From RUG11462 sp045539315 (lineage in GTDB: Bacteria > Bacillota > Clostridia > Oscillospirales > Acutalibacteraceae), in the NCBI GenBank assembly GCA_045539315.1, contig JAZQFC010000039.1:1-64000 (forward strand): a stretch of DNA of 64,000 nucleotides. Reading direction: 5' to 3'. Below are positions 58,248 through 64,000 of the stretch, piece by piece. The notes under the pieces are model-generated. The model did no database searches. It was not told the origin of the DNA and saw only the letters and a list, made by a program, of their open reading frames with translations. Numbering within the stretch: the stretch's first letter is position 1; the number at the start of each line of letters is the position of its first letter. Made by a program: the position numbers and the translations under genes.

Positions 58248-58789
58248 TAACCAAAATATCTATCAAGTAAGCCTTTAAATCCACAACCGTGGCGAGCCTC
58301 GTCTTTTGCCATTTCGTGAACTGTATCATGAATAGCATCGTAGCCGAGTTCTTTAGCACGTTTAGCAATTTCCATTTTGCCTGCTGTTGCGCCGTGTTCT
58401 GCCATATAACGAAGTTCAAGGTTTTTCTTTGTTGAATCTGTTACAACTTCACCTAAAAGTTCTGCAAATTTAGCAGCGTGTTCTGCTTCTTCATAAGCCG
58501 CTTCTTTATAAAAAGCGCCGATTTCTGGGTAGCCTTCTCTAATAGCAACTCTTGCCATAGCGAGATACATACCAACTTCTGTGCATTCGCCCATAAAGTT
58601 ATCTCTAAGACCTTGAACAACCCATTCATCAAGACCTTTTGCAACGCCGAGTCTATGCTCATCTGCAAAAACTAATTCCGCTGCTGCTTCATTAAATTTT
58701 TCTGCAGGAACGCCACATTGTGGACATTTTTCAGGAGCAGAATCTCCCTCGTGTGTGTAACCGCAAACTGAACATACAAATTTTTTCAT
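58247..58789 (-). CDS. rbr: Reverse rubrerythrin (rubredoxin-rubrerythrin)
   Basis: The protein reduces hydrogen peroxide and oxygen in anaerobes. The 180-residue chain has an N-terminal rubredoxin iron site (Cys6, Cys9, Cys22, Cys25: CSVCGY and CPQCGV). A diiron four-helix domain follows with the ligand motifs GECTEVGMY, EEAEHAAKF and DEARHG. This reversed order is typical of Clostridia peroxidases. GGAGG lies 8 bp before the ATG. It follows perR by 56 bp, so it is probably in the PerR-controlled operon. Confidence 0.93.
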   Translation of the reverse strand: MKKFVCSVCGYTHEGDSAPEKCPQCGVPAEKFNEAAAELVFADEHRLGVAKGLDEWVVQGLRDNFMGECTEVGMYLAMARVAIREGYPEIGAFYKEAAYEEAEHAAKFAELLGEVVTDSTKKNLELRYMAEHGATAGKMEIAKRAKELGYDAIHDTVHEMAKDEARHGCGFKGLLDRYFG

Positions 58790-58845
58790 AATTTTGTCCT
58801 CCGTAAAAATGAATATAATTTTTTAATTTTAATTTTTATTTTAAA

Positions 58846-59217
58846 CTAACAACATTCATTGCAAACGCCATTTATAATGATGTTGTTAATAATAAACGAA
58901 TTGATTTTTTTAATTTCTGCTTGAACAGAAGCAGTTTCATCAAAAACATCTTTTATTTCCCCGCATTTTTCACAACAAAGATGAATATGAGGATTAATAT
59001 TAGCATCAAAATGCTCTTTTCCGTTTATAGTGAATTTTAAGATTTTGCCTTCTTTTTCAAGGTTATTCAGATTTCTATAAACTGTGCCGAGTGAAATATT
59101 TGGAATGGTTTTTCTAGTCATTTCATAAACTTCATCGGCAGTTGGATGAGAAGTAACACTTGAAAGTTCTAAAAGCACTGTTTCTCTTTGCCTTGAAAAT
59201 CTTTTAGCGCCCTCCAT
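58846..59217 (-). CDS. perR: Peroxide-responsive Fur-family repressor PerR
   Basis: The 123-residue protein has the Fur winged helix (HPTADEVYEMTRKTIPNISLGTVYRNLNNLE) and PerR-type metal ligands: His24, His69, Asp71, His77, His79 and Asp90. Asp71 rather than Glu is typical of PerR. Structural zinc cysteines are Cys82/Cys85 and Cys119/Cys122. Iron-catalysed oxidation of the histidines releases it from DNA. AAAGGAG precedes the ATG. A 21-bp palindrome over its promoter and the rubrerythrin gene downstream fit an autoregulated oxidative-stress operon. Confidence 0.93.
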   Translation of the reverse strand: MEGAKRFSRQRETVLLELSSVTSHPTADEVYEMTRKTIPNISLGTVYRNLNNLEKEGKILKFTINGKEHFDANINPHIHLCCEKCGEIKDVFDETASVQAEIKKINSFIINNIIINGVCNECC

Positions 59218-59247
59218 TTATCTCACTCCTTTTTGTTTCGTTTTTCT

Positions 59248-59268
59248 TAATAGTAATGATTACTATTA
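59248..59268 (-). promoter_or_regulatory. Candidate PerR/Fur box
   Basis: TAATAGTAAT-G-ATTACTATTA is a perfect 10-1-10 palindrome, close to the PerR consensus core TAATNATTA. It covers the predicted start site of perR. Confidence 0.75.
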
Positions 59269-59270
59269 TC

Positions 59271-59298
59271 AGTATACATATATTTTTTGCTTTGTCAA
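59271..59298 (-). promoter_or_regulatory. Promoter of the perR-rbr operon
   Basis: On the minus strand, TTGACA (59293-59298), a 16-bp spacer and TATACT (59271-59276), directly upstream of the PerR box. Confidence 0.75.
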
Positions 59299-59338
59299 GT
59301 GTTTTTTTAAAAAAATATTTATTTTCCTTGTAAAAATG

Positions 59339-59367
59339 TTGACAAATTATTAATAAAATGATATATT
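59339..59367 (+). promoter_or_regulatory. Promoter of the liv operon
   Basis: TTGACA (59339-59344), a 17-bp spacer and TATATT (59362-59367), 55 bp before livJ. Confidence 0.75.
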
Positions 59368-59422
59368 AGTAGAGTATTTATATACATTATAATACATAAA
59401 AAATCGAAAGAGGTATTAAATC

Positions 59423-60580
59423 ATGAAAAAGTTCGTAAAACTCTTATGCTTAGTAATGGCAGTTGCTATGGCACTTACTTGCTTTGCAGGTTGTCAAAAA
59501 GCAGGTGCTGGTTACACAGCAAACAACACTGAATATGTTATCGGTGTTTCAGGTCCGCTCACAGGTCCAGCTGCAGTTTATGGCGTAGCAGTTCAAAACT
59601 CTGCTCAAATGGCTGTTGATGAAATCAACGCTGCTGGCGGTCTTAACGGTGTTAGCTTCAAGTTAGTTGCTAAAGATGACACTCATGACCCTGCTAAAGT
59701 TGCTACAAACTATGCTTCTCTTTTAGAAGAAGGTATGCAAGTATCTTTAGGTACAGTTACTACTGCTCCTGGTCTTGAATGGTCAAAACTTTCAGTTGAA
59801 GACAACGTATTCTTCTTAACTCCATCTGCTTCAGGCGATGACATTCCTAAAGAAGAAAACGGTTTCCAAATGTGCTTTGCTGATGGTAACCAAGGTGGCG
59901 TTGCTGCTAAATATGTAAACTCAACAGGTCTTAAGAAAATTGGTATCTTCTACAAATCAGACGATCCATATTCAAATGGTATCTTTGAACAATTCAAAGC
60001 AAACCTTGACAAATCAATCGAAACTGTTGAAGCAGTATTTACAGATGCTAACGCAACTGACTTCTCAACACAAATTTCAACTTTGAAAGATTGCACATTT
60101 ATCTTTATGCCTATCTACTACACTCCTGCTTCTATCTTTATGAAACAAGCAAAAGACGTAGTTGCTAAAGATACAGTTTACTATGGTTGTGACGGTTTTG
60201 ACGGTATCGAATCAGCAGAAGGTTTTGATATTTCTTCAATTCCACAAGAAGTAACAATGCTTTCACACTTCAACTCAAAAGCAACTGATGGCGCTGCTGC
60301 AGATTTCGTTAAAAAGTACACTGAAAAATATGGTAAAGAAACTCTTAACCAATTCGGTGCTTCAGCTTACGACTGTGTATATGCTATCTTCAACGCTATG
60401 AAAGCAGCAGAAGTTGACGATGTTACTATTTCTGCTTCAGACCTTTGCGATATTCTTAAAGGTCAATTCACAGGTGAATTCTCATATTCAGGTGTAACTG
60501 GTACTGACATCACTTGGGAAGATAACGGCTATGTAGCAAAAGACGCTGTTAAATATGTAATCAAAGAAGCTACAAAATAA
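59423..60580 (+). CDS. livJ: Branched-chain amino acid ABC transporter, substrate-binding lipoprotein
   Basis: The 385-residue lipoprotein (lipobox FAGC) is the periplasmic-binding-protein type I component that captures branched-chain or related amino acids. IGVSGPLTGPAAVYGVAVQNSAQMAVDEINAAGGLNG is the classic Leu/Ile/Val-binding start. The TVTTAPGLEWSKLSVEDNVFFLTPSAS and YYGCDGFDG regions form the ligand cleft. Codons such as GCT, GGT and AAC are more uniform than in neighbouring genes, consistent with high expression. GAGG precedes the ATG. A hairpin after it may reduce read-through into livH. Confidence 0.93.
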   Translation: MKKFVKLLCLVMAVAMALTCFAGCQKAGAGYTANNTEYVIGVSGPLTGPAAVYGVAVQNSAQMAVDEINAAGGLNGVSFKLVAKDDTHDPAKVATNYASLLEEGMQVSLGTVTTAPGLEWSKLSVEDNVFFLTPSASGDDIPKEENGFQMCFADGNQGGVAAKYVNSTGLKKIGIFYKSDDPYSNGIFEQFKANLDKSIETVEAVFTDANATDFSTQISTLKDCTFIFMPIYYTPASIFMKQAKDVVAKDTVYYGCDGFDGIESAEGFDISSIPQEVTMLSHFNSKATDGAAADFVKKYTEKYGKETLNQFGASAYDCVYAIFNAMKAAEVDDVTISASDLCDILKGQFTGEFSYSGVTGTDITWEDNGYVAKDAVKYVIKEATK

Positions 60581-60605
60581 TTTAGCTGAAAATAATTAGT
60601 AAATT

Positions 60606-60644
60606 AAATTTGCCGGCGGAGTTTTTTAAAGCGCCGGCAAATTT
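60606..60644 (+). promoter_or_regulatory. Intercistronic hairpin between livJ and livH
   Basis: AAATTTGCCGGCG-N13-CGCCGGCAAATTT is a 13-bp GC-rich stem without a following T tract. It probably stabilises the livJ mRNA or sets its level relative to the permease genes. Confidence 0.6.
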
Positions 60645-60676
60645 CATCTTATTCTATCTGTATAGGAATTTTAACT

Positions 60677-61549
60677 ATGGAATTTTTAGAAACTTTAATT
60701 AATGGACTTTCGTCCGGTGGTACATACGCTATGATAGCGCTTGGCTATACAATGGTTTATGGTATTGCTAAAATGCTTAACTTCGCCCACGGCGATGTTA
60801 TTATGGTTGGCGGTTATATGATTTATGTAACTCTCAACTTATCTGGCAACCCATTATTAGGCCTTTTATTTGCTATCATCGGTTGTATGATTTTAGGTAT
60901 CACAGTAGAAAAATTTGCTTATAAGCCACTTCGTGGCGCATCTCCTTTGGCGGTGCTTATTACCGCTATTGGTGTAAGTTATCTCTTACAATCATTAGCA
61001 CAGATGATTTATGGTTCTGCTCCAAAAATGGTTATGATTGCCGAACTTGGCAACATTCAGTTTGCAGGGCTCAAAATTCCTGTGTATGTAATAATCACAC
61101 TCGTTTGCTCTGTGGTTATTATGATAATTTTAAGCCTCTTTATTAAATATTCAAAAACAGGACGAGCAATGATTGCCGTTTCTGAAGATAAAGGCGCAGC
61201 AGTTCTTATGGGTATCAATGTTAATAAGATTATTTCTATTACATTTGCTATAGGTTCTGTTCTTGCAGCATTTGCAGGTTTCTTTATGCTTATGAAATCT
61301 CCTGCCCTTTCTAATACTTTGGGCGCTATGCCTGGTATCAAAGCATTTACCGCTGCGGTTATCGGTGGTATCGGCTCAATTCCTGGCGCTATGCTCGGTG
61401 GTATTTTAATGGGTGTTGTTGAAGCGTTCTCATATAAAATCACTGCAATTGCTCCTTATACCGATGCGATAGAATTCTCAATTCTTATCATCATCCTTCT
61501 TGTTAAACCATCTGGTATTTTAGGTAAAAAAAGAAGGGAGAAAGTATAA
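60677..61549 (+). CDS. livH: Branched-chain amino acid ABC transporter permease
   Basis: The 290-residue membrane protein is a LivH permease: LINGLSSGGTYAMIALGYTMVYGIAKMLNFAHGDVIMVGGY at the start, the coupling region GRAMIAVSEDKGAAVLMGINVNKII, and GAMPGIKAFTAAVIGGIGSIPGAMLGG. It has about eight transmembrane helices. It pairs with LivM, whose ATG overlaps its TAA by one base. The ribosome binding site, AGGA, is modest. Confidence 0.95.
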   Translation: MEFLETLINGLSSGGTYAMIALGYTMVYGIAKMLNFAHGDVIMVGGYMIYVTLNLSGNPLLGLLFAIIGCMILGITVEKFAYKPLRGASPLAVLITAIGVSYLLQSLAQMIYGSAPKMVMIAELGNIQFAGLKIPVYVIITLVCSVVIMIILSLFIKYSKTGRAMIAVSEDKGAAVLMGINVNKIISITFAIGSVLAAFAGFFMLMKSPALSNTLGAMPGIKAFTAAVIGGIGSIPGAMLGGILMGVVEAFSYKITAIAPYTDAIEFSILIIILLVKPSGILGKKRREKV

Positions 61550-62682
61550 TGGCTAAAGCAATTAAAAATATTAAATGGAAACTTTATATTAACTATATTG
61601 TTATCGCTATTGCAACTATAGTTTTTGGTTGTATGGCATATTTCGGCTATCTTTCAACTTCTGCTATTTATCTTGTTGAAAGAATTGCTATCTCAATTAT
61701 GCTCGCAGTATCATTAAGTATTGTTGTTGGCTTTTTGGGAGAACTTTCTCTTGGTCACGCAGGTTTTATGTGCGTTGGCGCTTACCTTGGTGGTAAAACC
61801 GCAGTTATACTTGAGCCGTTAATCAATAACGACTTTTTGGTATTTGTTCTTTCGCTTGTAGTAGGCGCAGCAGTTGCAGCAGTTTGCGGTATTATTATCG
61901 GTCTTCCAGCGCTTCGTCTTCGTGGTGACTATCTTGCAATTGTAACACTCGCTTTTGGCGAAATTGTTCGTTCACTCTTTATGAACTCTTCAAGAGAGAG
62001 TTTTGGTGGCTCGCTCGGTCTTGATACACCAAGATATGATAAATACACATTCCTTACAATTGCGCTTGTTTTGGTGCTTGTTTGTCTTGCTGTTACTCAA
62101 AACCTTATCCGTTCAAAACACGGACGCGCTATCACATCTATTCGTGATAACGAAATTGCTGCTAAAGCAACAGGTATCAATGTAACAAAATATAAATTAA
62201 TGGCATTTACCACATCTGCATTCTTTGCAGGTATCGCAGGTGTGCTTTACTCATTCTCAAACTTTACAATTCAAAGCACAAAGTTCAGTTACAACTACTC
62301 TATTGAAATTCTTGTAATGGTAGTGCTTGGTGGTATGGGTAATATCAATGGCTCAATTATTGCGGCTACTCTTATTACTTATATCGATGTTGAACTTCAA
62401 AAAGTGCTTACAGGTAACCTTGCTGTGCTTCAAGATTTCGTTTACGCGCTCATTCTTATCGTAATCGTTATCTACAACAATGCACCTGCTTTGCAAAACT
62501 TTAGAGAAAAGTATAGTTTTAAAAATATTATTGCTGACTTTAAAAATAAAAAGCACGACCCATCAAAAGACCAAGATGACGAGGCTAAATGGGGCCGTGT
62601 TCCTACTAAAATCGATGTAGATGAAGTAGTTTCAACCGGTGTTTCATCACCTAAAAAAGTAGATTCCAAGGAGGAGAAGTAA
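61549..62682 (+). CDS. livM: Branched-chain amino acid ABC transporter permease
   Basis: The 377-residue permease shows the LivM signatures VGFLGELSLGHAGFMCVGAYLG, LRLRGDYLAIVTLAFGEIVR, and the coupling helix GRAITSIRDNEIAAKATGINVTKYK. It has about nine helices and a hydrophilic tail of about 60 residues. The start overlaps the livH stop by one base (TAATG), so translation is coupled. livG follows 2 bp later. Confidence 0.95.
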   Translation: MAKAIKNIKWKLYINYIVIAIATIVFGCMAYFGYLSTSAIYLVERIAISIMLAVSLSIVVGFLGELSLGHAGFMCVGAYLGGKTAVILEPLINNDFLVFVLSLVVGAAVAAVCGIIIGLPALRLRGDYLAIVTLAFGEIVRSLFMNSSRESFGGSLGLDTPRYDKYTFLTIALVLVLVCLAVTQNLIRSKHGRAITSIRDNEIAAKATGINVTKYKLMAFTTSAFFAGIAGVLYSFSNFTIQSTKFSYNYSIEILVMVVLGGMGNINGSIIAATLITYIDVELQKVLTGNLAVLQDFVYALILIVIVIYNNAPALQNFREKYSFKNIIADFKNKKHDPSKDQDDEAKWGRVPTKIDVDEVVSTGVSSPKKVDSKEEK

Positions 62683-62684
62683 TT

Positions 62685-63455
62685 ATGTCAAATATAGTTC
62701 TCGAAACCAAAAACCTTGGTATCTCATTTGGTGGTCTTAAAGCCGTTCAAAATGTTAACTTAAAGGTTAAGAAAAACCAACTTTATGGACTTGTTGGTCC
62801 TAATGGTGCAGGTAAAACAACTGTTTTCAACCTTATCACAGGTGTTTACCAACCAACAGAAGGTACATTTTTCTTGGAAGGCGAAGAATTAAAAGGCAAA
62901 AGCCAAGAAACAATTAACCATAAAGGTATTGCTCGTACTTTCCAAAACATTCGTTTGTTTAACAATATGACTGTTATTAGAAACGTTATGGTTGGTCTTC
63001 ATTATAATCCTGAATTTAAATGTTCTTTTTTAACTTCAATTCTTCGTTTGCCAAAACACTTTAAAGTTGAAAAAGCAATGAGAGAAAAGGCTAAAGAGAT
63101 TTTAAAAATCTTTGATTTATATGAAGAAAGAAACAACCTTGCTTGTAATTTGCCTTATGGTAAGCAAAGAAAGTTAGAGATTGCAAGGGCTTTGGCCACT
63201 AATCCAAAACTTTTGCTACTCGATGAGCCTGCGGCAGGTATGAACCCTAACGAAACCGCAGAACTTATGGAAACTGTTCGTTTTATTCGTGATAATTTTG
63301 ATATGACTATTTTGCTTATCGAGCACGATATGAAATTTGTATCTGGTCTTTGCGATGAGATTACTGTGCTTAACTTTGGTACTTCTCTCGCACAAGGCGA
63401 CCCTGCAGTTGTTCTTAAAAACCCAGAAGTTATTACTGCATATCTTGGAGATTAA
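62685..63455 (+). CDS. livG: Branched-chain amino acid ABC transporter ATPase
   Basis: The 256-residue ATPase has Walker A GPNGAGKTT, the Q-loop FQNIRLFNNMTV, a signature region reading LPYGKQRKLEIARAL, Walker B LLLLDEPAAGMN and the H-loop His in LIEHDM. The LivG-specific insert (VGLHYNPEFKCSFLTSILRLPKH) is present. AAGGAGGAG precedes the ATG. It works with LivF, which begins 17 bp downstream. Confidence 0.95.
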   Translation: MSNIVLETKNLGISFGGLKAVQNVNLKVKKNQLYGLVGPNGAGKTTVFNLITGVYQPTEGTFFLEGEELKGKSQETINHKGIARTFQNIRLFNNMTVIRNVMVGLHYNPEFKCSFLTSILRLPKHFKVEKAMREKAKEILKIFDLYEERNNLACNLPYGKQRKLEIARALATNPKLLLLDEPAAGMNPNETAELMETVRFIRDNFDMTILLIEHDMKFVSGLCDEITVLNFGTSLAQGDPAVVLKNPEVITAYLGD

Positions 63456-63472
63456 CAGAAAGGAAAATCACT

Positions 63473-64000
63473 ATGGCATTATTAGAAGTTAAAGATTTAG
63501 AAGTCTATTATGGTGTGATTAATGCTTTAAAAGGTGTTTCCTTTGAAGTTAATGAAGGCGAGGTTGTTGCGCTTATCGGTGCTAACGGTGCCGGCAAAAC
63601 AACTATTTTGCACACTATAACAGGGCTTTTATCAGCAAAAAGCGGTAGCATTGTTTATGATGGTGTTGATATTTCAAAAATTCCACCTCATAAAATTGTT
63701 ACTATGGGTATGGCGCACGTTCCTGAAGGAAGAAGAGTTTTCCAACAGTTAACTGTTCTTGAAAACTTGAAAATGGGCGCTTTTACCAGAAAAGATAAAA
63801 AAGAACTTGAAGAAACTTTAAAAGAAGTTTATCGTCACTTCCCTCGTCTTGAAGAAAGAAAAAATCAAATCGCGGGAACTTTATCTGGTGGTGAGCAACA
63901 AATGCTCGCTATGGGTAGAGCAATGATGTCTAAACCAAAACTTATTGTAATGGATGAGCCTTCAATGGGTCTTTCTCCGCTTCTTGTTAAAGAAGTATTC
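63473..64000 (+). CDS. livF: Branched-chain amino acid ABC transporter ATPase (cut by window end)
   Basis: The first 176 codons are visible and open to the window edge. The product begins MALLEVKDLEVYYGVINALK and has Walker A GANGAGKTT, the LivF string AHVPEGRRVFQQLTVLENL, the signature LSGGEQQMLAMGRAM and Walker B LIVMDEPSMGLSP. About 60 C-terminal residues are missing. AAAGGAAAA precedes the ATG, 17 bp after livG. Confidence 0.95.
   Translation, partial: MALLEVKDLEVYYGVINALKGVSFEVNEGEVVALIGANGAGKTTILHTITGLLSAKSGSIVYDGVDISKIPPHKIVTMGMAHVPEGRRVFQQLTVLENLKMGAFTRKDKKELEETLKEVYRHFPRLEERKNQIAGTLSGGEQQMLAMGRAMMSKPKLIVMDEPSMGLSPLLVKEVF

Overview
The window looks like a chromosomal segment of an AT-rich, spore-forming Clostridia species, most likely of the Ruminococcus/Oscillospiraceae type. 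I infer this from dipicolinate synthase (dpaAB), SpoIIP, two dockerin proteins, the GlgC/GlgD pair, reverse rubrerythrin with PerR, many secreted or lipid-anchored proteins, strong Shine-Dalgarno sites and clear sigma-A promoters. I saw no tRNA, CRISPR array, transposase or phage gene. A strong leftward promoter with an rRNA-type leader at the left edge suggests an rRNA operon just outside the window.

Layout. 0-6.5 kb, mostly minus strand: a dockerin SGNH esterase, a small hydrophobic protein, a degenerate LytR-CpsA-Psr protein, a catalytically dead P-type-ATPase-like protein, and rlmB. 6.7-13 kb, plus: pyruvate kinase, a 1431-residue teichoic-acid-type glycerophosphotransferase/HAD fusion, and a SHOCT-like membrane protein. 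13-20.5 kb, mostly minus: a GH29 fucosidase, two tandem Fn3 lipoproteins, a 54-residue peptide with 15 cysteines, a histidine phosphatase, an XRE regulator (plus strand), and a second dead P-type-ATPase-like protein. 20.6-26 kb, plus: dpaA-dpaB, an AI-2E permease, a secreted GH25 lysozyme, and a membrane protein. 26-30.4 kb, minus: enolase with a start codon buried in a 16-bp hairpin, an acyltransferase, a dockerin protein, and DUF378. 30.4-37.4 kb: a SpoVD/FtsI-like PBP, a C39-like/C-type-lectin secreted protein behind a structured leader RNA, a lipoprotein, nnrD, spoIIP and lexA.

37.5-45.4 kb holds a duplicated cassette. Each copy has an AraC regulator facing a large secreted protein, which is followed by a 47-residue acidic peptide. 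The regulator and the secreted gene share an intergenic region with direct ATTGCRTTT repeats 22 bp apart. The second copy also carries an EamA exporter. 45.4-49.7 kb: corA behind a 31-codon leader ORF, a membrane protein, rarA and glyA. 49.9-51.5 kb: an ECF-like sigma factor, an anti-sigma-like protein and a lipoprotein; the first and third genes share an unusual promoter motif. 51.9-56.2 kb: glgB-glgC-glgD. 56.5-59.2 kb: an unknown protein, a small basic protein behind a second copy of the structured leader RNA, a PepSY lipoprotein, and perR-rubrerythrin. 59.4-64 kb: livJHMGF, with livF cut by the window edge.

The strongest candidates for undescribed biology are these. (1) Two homologous leader RNAs, each with its own promoter and terminator; each RNA-plus-gene unit is bracketed by duplicated terminator repeats. 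(2) The duplicated AraC/secreted protein/47-aa peptide cassette with its shared operator. (3) A self-contained sigma/anti-sigma/lipoprotein module with its own promoter motif. (4) Two P-type-ATPase-like proteins that lack every catalytic motif.
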